From Amoebophrya sp. A120 (taxonomy: Eukaryota; Sar; Dinophyceae; Syndiniales; Amoebophryaceae): a DNA stretch of 64,000 nt. Under the pieces are notes generated by a model. The model worked only from the letters and a program-made list of their open reading frames with translations, made no database searches and had not been told where the DNA came from. Each line of letters opens with the position of its first letter. The first letter of the stretch is position 1. The stretch lies in contig CAJINV010000013.1 of assembly GCA_905178155.1 (NCBI GenBank), positions 1,264,392 to 1,328,391 on the forward strand, in the 5' to 3' direction. Shown piece after piece: positions 32,646-43,822 of this stretch. Made by a program: the position numbers and the translations under genes.

Positions 32646-33999
32646 CTACATTTGCGGACAACTCCCGGCTAAGGGGTGCTGACCGCCGTGCCGACCGGCG
32701 CCCTTGAGAAAGGGAATTTCCACGCCGCCCTTCCCGCCGAAGATGATGCACTCTTTCTCCAAGTCGAGAATGCACTTAAACCTTCGCATCTGGTCGATCC
32801 CCAGCATGAACAGCGGCTCCTTCATGTCTAGCACGACAAAGTCCAGGAAAAACTCCACCAGGTTGAAGGTCACCGCGACGTTTTCCAGCGTGCCCAAAAT
32901 CTTCGCGGTGCCCACGCCGGACGCCACGCCCTGGCGCATGGTGTTCAATTTTGAGTTCAGCTTGAGGCGGTCCACGAGGGGTTTGGAGATCACGGAGTTC
33001 TGCGCGCCGGTGTCGATCATCATCTCCACCATCACCTGATTGATCTCGCACGCCACGTACACCATCTCGTCGTTGGTTTCCTCCCGCTGAACTTGCTGCG
33101 CCTGCTGCATTAGCCCGGGTAGCGCGCTCGCGGGAATCAGGACGGGCTGGCCGCCCCCGGCCGGCTGGACCAAAACCATGTTGTCTCCGTGAGCGTTATT
33201 TCTTGCGCCTTTATTCCCCGGCGCGTGGTGTGGAAGGAAAAAGTTTGCTCTGCCGATCTTGTCATGCTCGGATATAAGCTCGTTTTTACCTTGCATCAAT
33301 AAGTTGCGGTCGTCCGCTGCTACTGGCACTGGAGATGAACTGCATACTGACGCATGACAAAATCACAGAACCATCTACTTTTCTTGCTATCATACATTCC
33401 CGCCCGTTTTGCCCATAGTCGGCTGGAAGTTCGCATGCCCGGGTGTAGCACCCTTCTGTTGCCCCTTACCTGCGGGTGCAAACGGGCTGAAACCCGGCCC
33501 GTGGTTGCTACCGCTTCCCGAACCCCCACCGAGAGGACCCATTGCGGGACTTGGGTTTATTATTGGTGGTCCGGACGCGCCCATTTCCCCGCTCAACGCC
33601 CACGCCAACTGCTCATCCTCGCCCTCCTGCGCGAGACGGGCGGCCAGCGCGGCATCCCGCTGCTCCTGCTCGCCCTGTATGGATGGCAAAAGTGCAAAGA
33701 ACGCGCCATCTGCGTGCTGTGCAGTGAAGAACGACCACGGGTGTGCGAAATTCATCATTGCGGGATTCGCATGTATGATATACCAGAACAGATAAACCGC
33801 CTATTAGCAAATGAGTTGTCCGGATCAAATTCACAAGACAACGCACACGTTGACGACGCGGTCGAAATATTTCGCAATGCATAGTACGAAGCTGCTGTTG
33901 CTGGGCGGTGGAGCTGCCCGCCGTAGCCGCACCACTACTTTCCGCCCGATTGGTGTTCGTCGAAGCCGGTCCGCCGACCCGGTTCCCGCGCCAGAACAT
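32646..33999 (-). CDS. DDI1: DDI1-like retroviral-type aspartic protease
   Basis: 344 aa from three exons, 33999-33888, 33709-33470 and 33328-32646, with GT-AG introns 33710-33887 and 33329-33469 and consistent phases. The C-terminal half is the DDI1 protease: VYVACEINQVMVEMMIDTGA with catalytic Asp in DTGAQNSVIS, GVGTAKILGTLENV, and FFLDFVVLDMKEPLFMLGID followed by MRRFKCILDLE. In yeast and animals DDI1 is a ubiquitin-dependent protease and shuttle for proteasome substrates. The N-terminal ubiquitin-like domain is not visible; instead there is a Ser/Gln-rich leader and a helical segment EQRDAALAARLAQEGEDEQL followed by AWALSGE, weakly like a ubiquitin-interacting motif. Either the ubiquitin-like domain is lost or further 5' exons lie beyond 34000. 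Confidence 0.85.
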
Positions 34000-36900
34000 A
34001 GCCGGCTAGTATTGCAGGCAGAGTTTGAGTACCATTTTCGGGACTTTCGAAGAAAATAGCGAGCTATACGTGCTATATACTTCCACAGTATAAATACGGA
34101 GCAACTTGCTGGGCTAGTTTTCTAGTCGAAAGGGAATGCGTTTGCAAGTGTACGAGCTCTGGGGCCGCACCGTGCGGCTGAAACAAGCCTATCTCATGGA
34201 TGCGGAAATGTTGATCTTTCTTTAAAGTAAAATAGAGGGGGCTCGTTGCAGGAAGTATTTGAATACGCGATATTTTGTATGACCGACGCAGAGCAGAAGC
34301 TGCGCAAACAACGTCTACATCATCGATCAAAGTGCCGTTAGAGCTGCAGGTCGTGTTCTGTTTGTATCATATACGTTACATACGGTTGGGGTCCTGTGTC
34401 GATATCGATTGGGGAAACCCGCACGCGATGCGTTCTTCACAAAGCAAGTACATGATCTTCGTGCGCGCGATAGAAGAAAAAACTACTAGCATGCGCTTTC
34501 TCGGAGATGAACCGATGCCTTTCAAATGCGATGAAACAACTATACCGATAATGTGGCGTCAACAGGAAGGAGCCGATTCATGTTGGCCTGAAACCGCACA
34601 AAAACGAAGCCCGTTAGCGTATCCGACAATAGCGTACTGGTTTGTCTTAGTAGAAGCGGTGCCTCGCCCCCGTAAGGATAGAGGGAGCGTAGCACCGACG
34701 GGGGCACACTGTACCCGGAACCGAGTCTAGTTGCTCGCCGCAATAGGGCGTCTTCAAAAATCACTGGGAAATGGTGCAACTTAGCTTCCTCGTGGTCAAA
34801 GAAGACACAGAAGAAGCAGCCGCACGAAAGGAACACAGCTCGCAGAGAACCACGGTGATGATCCGGCTTCGCGGATCGGGCCGGGCTTGGCCGCAAGGCC
34901 GAGGGGCGCTCTGGCGCGGGAGCGATCATGCTGCTGCCGGCCAACTCGTCGTCCCAGAAGCTTTATCTTTCAATCGGCGCAAAAAGCGCAAAACCCGGGC
35001 CGAAGCAGCCGGCGAGCCCATATTTGCGGTAGCGGTGGGCCGGAAAAGGGCACGGGTAGGCGACAACAATTCCCGGCCGGGTGCCCCAGCGGAGCGGCGT
35101 GCGTAAGAAGCTGCGGCTGAAGCGTGGCGCGGGGGAGGGGCACGCGCCGAGGGCCCGCGGCGCCGGGGCCCGGGAAATCTATGAAAGACGGAGGGCTCGA
35201 CGCACGCTTCCGCGGCTGTTCATCGCGGCCCATCCGGAAGCGCAACCGCGGGCGGCCTTGCACAAACGCGGGCGCGTGCGCCCACCATACCGGACGCGCC
35301 TGAGATGTGGATCGCGGCCCGGCAATCGGTGGCCCGCCGCGCTGGGACCCCGTGCGCAGATGGTGATCAAGCAGGGGCGCCCGCGTTGCCAGGCATCGTA
35401 AACCGCATGGCATCCCCTGCGCGGGCGCCGTCGGCGCGACCCACGATGCAGGGCTGACCCTTCCGGGGCTCTTAGGGGCTCATTTGGGCCATCGTTTCTT
35501 ATGCTTCCTCCATGTAGATCCTCTGAAGCCCAGGCCTCTTGATTTTCTGCCATTTTCGGAAATTGAAGGTATTTACATACTTCTAGAAGCCCCTGAGTCT
35601 TGTCGATTTGTATAATGTGGAATAACAAGGGCAAACTGTCTTTATTTTTTCTGTATTTGCTCCAGTTTTTCTCATATGTAATTAAACAACTTTGTCCAAA
35701 ATTTCTGAAAAATAAATTTTTTGAATTTTTTTTAGGAGTTTCAAAAAGATTGCTAAGCGTTGCACTTAGCAGACCAAAGGAATGGCAGTAAAGCTTCCGA
35801 TTTATATTATTTCGCAATAAAAAACCTTACATCGTCCAATATTTTCCATTCTGCCAATTTTTTCAAAATTATCCGATTTTCAAAATTCAGAGAGATTTAT
35901 ATGAAAAACTAGTAAAATGCAAGGTGGAATACAATACAAAAGACAACCGAGAGTATATAATATCAATAAATCTCAAAGCTACTGACTACAGATTGGACGT
36001 TCTGAATAATCGCAAAAATTCAAAAATTTTTAATTCCAAGCAATTCTCTAAGTTTTGCAATATTTACAGAGTTTCTATAGAAAGATGAAATGCATATGCA
36101 TAATTGTCAAGAGTGTGTGTCATTTTATGCATATTTGGCAAGAAATATCCATAGGAATTCGCACTGTGATTTTTTTCCATTTTTTGGGAATTTTAAAAAT
36201 TTTACAAATCATGGAATATTGCATGTATTTTATTGGTAATGTTGAAAGCAATCTATGTAATTATGCACACAGTTAGTTTCCTTTTGTATGGTGTCTTCTT
36301 AACTCCACAAAATTCCGAAAATTCTTTGAATCCAGACCCCCTAAGGCCATTGCTTACTCTTTTGGCTCTTGGGGGGAAGATGGGGGGGAGGGGGGGTAAG
36401 AAGGCCCACCCCTGACTTCTCTCAGGGTAAAAAGGCCCTTGGAAAGTGCTGATAGGGCGCGTTCTAGACCGTCGAAGACCCATGCTCACCACTGCCCAGG
36501 GCCGGCATCGCACCCCGATCCAGCAAGAGAGGTGAACGATGGGCAGAAGGCTTATCGGAGCTGCGCCCGATGGACTAAGCCTGTTCCAGCTTCCGCTAGG
36601 CTGCATGCGGGGCCCCGCCGTCCGGAACAACGAAACCGAGGTCCGTCTCCGACCGCGGTCGCGGCTTGTCTTTGGTTGCGGGCTAGCGTGCCCGCACCCG
36701 GTTCGCTGAAGCGCCGCGTCGCACCCTGTCCACGCACCGGCTTTACCGGCCAGAAACTTTGGAAGCTTCGCGAAGCGCACCGCTCGTCCTCACGTTCGTT
36801 GTTTACCATAGCGCTCGCTCGCTCGCCCTTGTGGGGCCCGTTTTAGTCCGGCTGCGGGGGCCGCGAGAGGCCGCGGTGCGGGAAATTTACCTCGAGCAGC

Positions 36901-37641
36901 TTCGCTCTGGCACCGCGCTCCCACCGGGGGGCCTATTTGCTTCCTCGCCGCCGTGGCGCCTCGACGCTGCCAAGCCCCGCGGCAGAGCGCATTCTAAAAA
37001 ACTGCCGATCGGCAGCGCAATGCGTTTTAGTGCAACTTGAACAAGAGCAGCAAGTGTTCGCTGCCTCGATTATGAAATCACTTGTCCGACCCGAGAATCG
37101 TTTTCGTCTTTCTTGTCCGCAAAAGAGCGGATCCGTCGTGTTTTCATTTCTACTTTTCTCGTACATCGCCCCGTGCGGAAATTGTTTTGGATCCAGCGGC
37201 GTCCCGCTTGCCCAGGCGGCGTAGCTGGATGGGGCCCGAGTCGTCCACTCTTTCCTTTGTGCAATCGTTTCTCGCAAAAATTCAAAAAGAGCAGTTCGTC
37301 CCTGATCGTCCCCGTTTTCGTGTCGTTTGTCGCTTGTCGTTCTTTTAACGCCGCAAGATGGACGCCATTCCATTGTGGATCGGTGGCCACAAAGATAGTA
37401 CGTAGACAACGCCGCGCGAACTTTTCATCGCTCCCGAGGGGCGGTGGTGCTCCCGTTTTAGCAATCCATTTGTCGCGAGCTGCCGAAATAATTTTTACAC
37501 AGCTGCCATTCCCCCCAGAGACATTTGGTATTAGTTCACAGCATGGCTTTTCGCACGAGGCCTTCTATACTTTATTGATTTTATTAGCTTCTCCGCCTTC
37601 TTCATCTTCTCGTCCTCTTGCGCTTACCGCCAAAAGCCACG
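34000..37641. other. 3.6-kb region without supported genes, strongly heterogeneous composition
   Basis: 34000-34740 is ordinary intergenic sequence. About 34840-35500 is very GC-rich, with Arg/Ala/Pro-rich shadow frames on both strands. About 35520-36340 switches to AT-rich sequence with long A and T runs. A G-rich tract (36366-36397) and a second GC-rich block to about 37050 follow. No RNA gene, protein family or terminal repeat was recognised. The last 600 bases lead into the plus-strand gene at 37642. Confidence 0.6.
35520..36340. other. AT-rich island embedded in GC-rich sequence
   Basis: Abrupt change from GC-rich to AT-rich on the left and back on the right. Only short Phe/Leu/Lys-rich frames are open (for example 35600-35791). 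Origin unclear: organelle-derived, foreign or repeat DNA are all possible. Confidence 0.6.
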
Positions 37642-39126
37642 ATGTCCGGCGACGAAGCCGGGGCGGGCGAGAGCAAGACGATGCTCCTGCCGCAAACTTC
37701 TACGAGCGAGCCGAACGAGAAAGACAAAGCCGCGGCGTCCGCCCGGGCCCGGGAGCGGTGGTTCTACCTTCGCAAGAAGCACTGTCCGCGGCTGCACGAG
37801 CGGAAAACGCGGGGGAAGACGCTGGTGAAGGACCTGAAACTTCTAGTGCACTACGTGCTGGATGTCTACGAGTGCCCCGAGGCGGATTTGAAGCGGCTCG
37901 AGGCGGTCGCCAGCGCGGAGATCCAGAAGAACCTGGAAAAGCAAAACCTGGAGGACGAGCCGCTCGTGGTGGACGCCAACCTCCTCGCAAAGGACTTCTC
38001 CGACGCGCTGGCGAGCTTCGACCTGGAGCGGGCGAAGCGGTCGCTGCGCCGCAAGGGGGTGCAGGCGGTCGAGAAGAAGCCGTCGGAACTTCTGGCCGAA
38101 GCGAAGAAAAAGCTGGCGGAAGAGGGGATGGCCAGAGACGGACGCCAACAACTTAAGGAAGCCGCTACCAAGTCCACGTCGGAAATGACCTCGATTGAGG
38201 TCGTGATCCCCGCGGCCCAGACTGGTAATAGTAGTGGTCAACACCCGATCAACGGTTATAGCACAGAAACTCCCGGACTGGCCGCGGGAGATATCCGCAC
38301 GGCCGCCGCATCCGCATCCGGCGATCTGCAAAACCAGATGCAAATAACCTCGGCGAAGGCCCAACTCGCGCGGCAGTTGGAGTTGAAGAGGGACAGCAAG
38401 ATCTACGAAAAGTCCCAGCAGGCACACCAACTCGCGAGGAAGGCGCTCGACGAGGGCGAACATTTGTTGCCGCTGGTAAAAGAGCACTTGCAGAAGTGCT
38501 CGAAGTACACGCGGGAGTGCGGGCCCGAGGTCACGGACTTCTTGCTGAAAAAGGCCTGCAAACAGCTGGACAAGCACGGGCGGCCGGAGTTGCTGCCCAA
38601 CTTGCTGCAGAAGAAGGGATCGGAAATCCTGCCGGAGGAACTTACCAACGTGAAGCGCCAGGTGTAGGCCGCTGCGCTGCAGTTGCGCAACGTGGTGTTG
38701 CAAACGAAGAAGAGGCTGGAAAAATTTCGGATCAAGCTGGTGAAAATCAGCTCCATCATGTTCGTGCTGGGGAGTTTATTTACACAGTTGTACGACCGGT
38801 TTTTGAAAAAGGATCGCGCAACCGTTGACGATGACGGGGACTATATTGTGATCGAGTACGCGATTTTGTTCAATTTGCTGACGCAGATACCTATCGTGTT
38901 TCTCGGCCTCTATATCGCCGTGTTTGAGTTCGGAAAGGACATTGTCGCCGGCGTGCGGAAACTCGGCGCGGACTTGCGAGGGCTGTGTGTTACAGGGAAA
39001 GGAGTTGTAAACGCAGGGGAAGGTATTTCATCCGCAGCGGGAGGGGGGACGGGGAGTGGAGCAGTGGGTGGGCACGATCATGGTTCGAGCAGCAGCACGG
39101 CCATTGCGCCGTCGCCGAAGCACTGA
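37642..39126 (+). CDS. Two-TM protein with an in-frame TAG or 21-nt intron
   Basis: The frame opens at ATG 37642 (MSGDEAGAGESKTM) and runs to TAG 38665-38667, then continues open in the same frame to TGA at 39126. The stop sits inside a 21-nt segment, 38662-38682, that begins GTGTAG and ends CTGCAG; removing it gives a continuous 487-aa protein. The N-terminal 340 residues are charged and helical (FYLRKKHCPRLHERKTRGKT, LARKALDEGEHLLPLVKEHL). The part after the stop holds two probable membrane segments (SSIMFVLGSLFTQLY and YAILFNLLTQIPIVFLGLYI) and a Gly/Ser-rich tail. No family recognised. Alternatives are stop readthrough, a pseudogene lesion or a base error. Confidence 0.7.
38662..38682 (+). 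other. Candidate 21-nt GT-AG intron
   Basis: The segment starts GTGTAGGCC and ends GCTGCAG, has a length divisible by 3, and contains the only in-frame stop between ATG 37642 and TGA 39124-39126. Splicing it would give KRQ joined to LRNVVLQTKKRLEKF. Confidence 0.45.
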
Positions 39127-39790
39127 GGCCGGTGGTCTGAAAGAAGTATTGGCGCGTCTTTTTTTTGGGCTGAATGTGAATCTGGGCGGCAGCACTAGCT
39201 TGCGTTGCGGCTGCTCGGTTTCATGTGATACCTATTGCAGCATTATCGTGCTTTTTTTTGGTTCGCCTAAGGACGTAATTTTGCTGGATAGTTCTTGTTT
39301 CGACGAACCAACCCACACCGTTTCAACAGTCAATCAGTCCCTGATCAGGCCCGGCTCGCCAAAATAGTGCAATATTCTCCAACAGGCCAAAGAAATCCTT
39401 TGGGAAAAATACGCTCGTCCGAAAATTTTTTGGAAGCCAAATTGCTGTTCCACTTGACTATCGATCTGGGTTGCTCCGAGAAGCCGGCGAATAGCTCTTT
39501 TTCCTTTTTTTTTTTTTTTGCAGAATGAAATACAAGAGGAAAAGAATCTAAGCGCTTGAGATGAAGTTAGCACAACACACTTTCACAATCGATGAACTCG
39601 GAGAGGCTATACTGTCGAAGAGCGAAAACTCGATTTTGAGAAACTAAAATCATGGGCGTAAGATAGCGGCGATCTTTTCCGGTGACTCGACGTGATTGCA
39701 GTTTGGAAAACCGCGCTGCGGGTAGACGAAGTACAGACCCGTTGAACAAGGTGAAATCCTGGCACGCAACTGACAATCAGCACCTACATC
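39127..39790. other. Intergenic, no gene seen
   Basis: About 660 bases between two plus-strand genes. It includes a T-rich run near 39505. No recognisable features. Confidence 0.5.
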
Positions 39791-41367
39791 ATGTTCCCCA
39801 AAACGAAACCCTCCACCTCCAGCGCCCCCTCCAGCCAACAGCCCGAGCCGCGCGTTCTCCTGACCGGCGCCTATGGCTTTCTGGGGACGCACTGCGTGAA
39901 GAAGGCGATAGAAAGCGGGTTTCGCGTCCGGGGAACGGTGCGGAATTTCAGCTACGAGAAGCAGCTGCGGAAAGCACTGGGGATAGAACAAAACGACAAG
40001 AACGCGGACAAGTTAGAATTGATCAAACTCGACCTGGAGCAAAGCTCCCAGGAGGAATGGAGCGAGGCCATGAAAGGTTGCGACTACTGCCTTCACCTAG
40101 CGACGCCGGTGGTGACCACGTACGTTTCAAATCCAGACACGGTGTTGAAACCCGCGGTGCAGGGGACGGAGAAAGTCCTGCGGGCCTGCGCGAAAGCAAG
40201 GGTAGAAGAGATGAGATTTTGATACAGAAGCTATAACGCAACTAGAACTAGTTTTGCTCTACTTACTTAAACGGTAATTGCAGCATGACTTCATCTTTAT
40301 CAAAAATTGATCCAAGAGGCAACGTTTTTGTTGAAACGCATTTGCAATTCATCTTCAGGTCCGCCGCGTGATTTTCTGCAGCTCTACGTCGGCCATCAAC
40401 GCGGGCCACAGTTGGAACAAAACGCACTTCACAACGACTATCCAAAATGAAAATCTTTTGTCAATTATGATGGCAGCGCCCGTGTTTTGTAGAAGCAGCA
40501 TATCTTAGTGATTATGCAGAAACGACTAAGAGTATGACGTAGGTGCCGATCGCGGCTATTTTTCTGATACATGTCTGTTGCTCCACCCGGTTCTTGACAA
40601 CAAATTTTCATTCCATACCAAAAGACTGGAACGCCGAGAGCCCCAACGGGAACGAGGACAAGGTTTTTCTGTACGAAAAATCGAAGTCCCTGGCGGAGAA
40701 ACAGGCCTTCAAAGTCGCCGCCGAGCTCGACTTGGATCTCATTTCCATCCTTCCGGGCTCCATCTGGGGCCCGAACATCCTGCCCCGCCTCAGCCCCTGC
40801 GGGGAGGCCATCCAAAGGATTTGCAACCGGGAGGTGCCCATGATGCCGGTGCTGAGCTTCAACTGCGTGGACGTCCGCGACGTGGCAGATTTGATGATCC
40901 AGGGCTTGACCGTGAAGCTCAGTGACACGAGCAGTCCGAAAACCAAAAAGCAGCAACTCAACCGCCGGTTTCTCGCCGTGGCACCGGAGTCCATGGACAT
41001 GAAGGTGATTGCGAACATTTGCAAGGACGAACTCGGCCCCTATGGGTGGCGCCCGCTGACCACGTTTGGGCCGTACGCGATTTTCTGGCTGTCATCGTTC
41101 TTCCTCGAGCAGGCGGCGTTTATCCTGCCCAACATCGAAAGGGCGTACACGTATGACGTGGAAAACACGCTGGAAACGTTTTCGGGCTCGGGTTTCAAAA
41201 AGTTCCGGAGCGTTCGGCAAGCGGTCGCGGACATGGTGCACTCGATGCACGACATGAAGATGCTGGACCCGAGTCGGAAATCCATGCTCGTGGCCGCGGT
41301 GAAAATGGTTTGTGGGGACAACGAGTGCACAAGGTTTGTGTGTCCGAGTAGAGCGAATGGAGGATAG
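39791..41367 (+). CDS. Extended short-chain dehydrogenase/reductase (dihydroflavonol reductase/3β-HSD-like)
   Basis: Exons 39791-40201, 40359-40410 and 40625-41367 with GT-AG introns give 401 aa. The N-terminus has the Rossmann NAD(P)-binding motif LLTGAYGFLGTHCVKKAI, an Arg just after β2 (GFRVRGTVR, typical of NADPH preference), LDLEQ, and DYCLHLATPV. The second exon supplies the catalytic serine strand RRVIFCSSTSAINAGH, and the third the YEKSK active-site pair (YxxxK), then LDLISILPGSIWGPN, the substrate-loop region typical of dihydroflavonol-4-reductase, cinnamoyl-CoA reductase and 3β-hydroxysteroid dehydrogenase relatives. Spacing from Ser to Tyr after splicing is normal for the fold. The substrate cannot be assigned. 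The C-terminus has a hydrophobic stretch (YAIFWLSSFFLEQAAFIL) that may touch the membrane. Confidence 0.88.
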
Positions 41368-42098
41368 GTAAAAAAAGAACGTGGTCGTGTAGTGTGTTTG
41401 TTTTCGACCTTCAGACGGATTTCATGGCAATAGTACGGTGTAAGTATCTCACTGCGTAATTTGATCGCGCCGTAACAACTTCCGAGCTTGTTGTTCGGAG
41501 CAGTAGTTCTGCTGCTTCCCTTGTGTTCCCTCGGAGTGCGGACGGTTGTCACTTTTTCGTATGTAAGTGTTCGGAGCGGGCACTACAACTGCAACAGACA
41601 AAGGCACCGTGCTGCACGACCAGGGCCGCTCACATTTTTCTTTCTTTGGTTTCCGGCGGTTTAACCTCGTTCGCATCGCTCGACGGAACTTTGCGCAGTG
41701 AAAATCATTCTGAGACTACGTACAATTTTTGACTGTTTATGAGCGCGAGGCCGAGAGGAGCGACAGAGTGGGTTGCTTTCACCACAGGAAAAAATCAGCG
41801 CAAAGCTGGAAGTACATAAAAGAGGGAGTCTTCTGTGGAAAAATGCCAGCCTTCACAGATAGCTGACAGCGTCCAATGCAGCGAGGTAGCTGAAATATTC
41901 ACTGCTGGTAGTCGTGGGGTCAGTCGTTCTTTTCATTCTACTTTTTCACGTTTCCACAAGTTTAGAATGATGCGACGCTTGTAACGATTGAAGTGTCTAC
42001 TAGGTCTTCTGTTGCAGTCCACTGGTAACTGCTATACAAAAAAGTGCAAGCGGGGAAGCCTTCGGCCGGAGCAGACCACGCATCGCCAGGACATCAAA
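41368..42098. other. Intergenic, no gene seen
   Basis: About 730 bases between plus-strand genes, without recognisable features. Confidence 0.5.
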
Positions 42099-43451
42099 AT
42101 GAGCGATAATCAAAGTCGAGCGATCTCGCCACCGCTAGTGCCGCGTTTCTACGCCCGGTGCCCCGAGCAGTCGGATCGAAAAGAGGTACCTACGACGAAC
42201 TGTTGAAGCTTATGCGTTTTTCGTCATGCAGAATTCAGACAACTTCAACTCACAATGCATGTACGCATCACAAGTACTTCTTTACTTCAGGCCGCGCACT
42301 TCGATATCGGCAGCCCAGACGGGACACCCATGAACGACGACCTGCTGATGCAAAGTATGGCTTACCAGAATGGAACTTCACATATGCTGCGTTTGACATG
42401 CTGTTTTGCTATCGCCACAAGAAAATGAGAAGGCACGACAACAGATCACTCTTTGACTCAAAGGCGGAAGTTCAGACTGTCGAGCGTTTCAGTTTCTAAG
42501 AAAGGAAAAGCTCCCGGGGGCATGATGAATTTCGCCAGGCCCTGAGAGATAGCAAAGCGGCTTGGAAAAATTGCGGGGGCAGTTTTCATTCCCATAAAGG
42601 ACCGTACGGCGACATGTTGTTGGAGCAAAAGGAACCAGAAGGCACTAAGTATTGAGCGTTATCTGTGATTCAAAATACGTAGTAGCACGTAGCTACGTAA
42701 GAGCAAGCAGAATACGAATATCATTTTTCACACGGAATGCAGATGGCTCAATGTACTTTCGCTGCCTTCGTGCGTAGAATCAAACCAAACATGAAATATT
42801 CACAGGGCCACTGCGCAGCATGCCGCTTCGCTGCCACCAGCAACTGCCGGCACTTCCTCTTCAAGTTCGACCTTTCTCAACCGGATTCCAAGCCCGCTGA
42901 AAAAACGACGGTCGGTCGTGGCAGAGGAATCCACGACGCATACCTCATCGCCAGTGAAGGCAGCAAGCGGAACGACGAGCAGGAGCGCAAATCACGTGCA
43001 GAGCGGGAACGTATCTGCACAAGGAGCCACCGCCGTTTTCACCGTCTACCCCCCGAGATTTCCAACCGCCGAAGAAGAAGAGAACTACCTGCGGGACGAG
43101 TTACTGGACGGGTTTTCGGCGAAAGACGAGGAAGACGGTTCTCATGCGGTAAGAGAAGAAGGCGACTACGACGGTCAGGACTCGGAGGGCATCTTTGTCG
43201 ACGAGGAACTGTTGGTGTTGCCGGTGCACCACGGGCATGTGGACGAGAATTCGCGTGGGTCAACATCAAAGCCACGAGTGCAGCCCAGTCTCCTGCCCGC
43301 TGCCGCGGTTGAGGACCGCGAAATTTCCGAGGATCCAGCGATTATCTACTTCGACGGAGAACTCGGAAATAATAGCGCGGAATTCCAAACGCAAACTGCC
43401 ATGGTCGACCTCATCGGACAGTCTTCTGTTGGCGTATGGAATAGAACGTAG
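42099..43451 (+). CDS. Acidic 253-aa protein, unrecognised
   Basis: Exons 42099-42185, 42291-42354 and 42841-43451 join with GT-AG introns and consistent phases, ending at TAG 43449-43451. The sequence begins MSDNQSRAISPPLVPRFYAR and includes AAHFDIGSPDGTPMNDDLLM, then a Ser-rich basic patch (IPSPLKKRR, possibly nuclear), and a strongly acidic half (TVYPPRFPTAEEEENYLRDE, DSEGIFVDEELLVLPVHHGH). No domain recognised. A splice-donor-like GTGAGT follows the stop, so it could be the 5' part of the next gene if the stop is bypassed, but the phases favour a complete gene. Confidence 0.6.
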
Positions 43452-43530
43452 GGTGAGTCAGCTGAACATCGTTTTGTTATGCGGAGGCTGCGTAGTTTCC
43501 TGCCCCTCCGGTCATTGATCTGTTTCAGAA

Positions 43531-43562
43531 TTAGCAGGCTTTCCTATTAGCAGGCTTTCTTT
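43531..43562 (+). repeat. 16-bp tandem duplication
   Basis: TTAGCAGGCTTTCCTA is followed by an almost identical copy, TTAGCAGGCTTTCT. Confidence 0.85.
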
Positions 43563-43822
43563 CATCACCCTCGGAATTATCGTTAGGAATTTTTGAATTT
43601 AGCATGTCCCTCTCAACACCGCATGAAAAATGTCAGCTTGACTCAGATTTTCCAAAGGATATCCTGCGGGTTTGGAGCTGTCACGGATCACTGAGGAGCA
43701 GGCTACGAATCGGAGTAGTGATGATTTGTTTTTGATGTTGTTTGAACTCAGTCTCACCCATTAGCAGTATTTTTGTCATGCGCCAATATTAGAATACGAT
43801 CTCCTTTCCTCTACCACAACAG

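Noticed and set aside
33329-33469. Apparent non-canonical intron in the DDI1-like gene
   Set aside because: Using GTAAGG at 33469 as donor restores GT-AG and the frame.
35081-35401. Arg/Ala/Pro-rich frame in the GC-rich block
   Set aside because: All frames are open there because of high GC; no homology or splice structure.
36355-36372. Relic dinoflagellate spliced-leader sequence (TTTTGGCTC)
   Set aside because: Only nine bases match; the flanking CCGTAGCCA and AAG parts are absent.
37642-39126. Reassigned TAG codon
   Set aside because: TAG ends several other genes here, for example at 6488-6490 and 43449-43451, so a genome-wide reassignment is unlikely.
42355-42840. Apparent non-canonical intron in the 253-aa gene
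   Set aside because: The acceptor CCACCAG ending at 42840 gives GT-AG and the correct phase.
42737-43312. Long Arg-rich frame overlapping the acidic protein
   Set aside because: Shadow of the acidic coding frame; the splice phases select the other frame.
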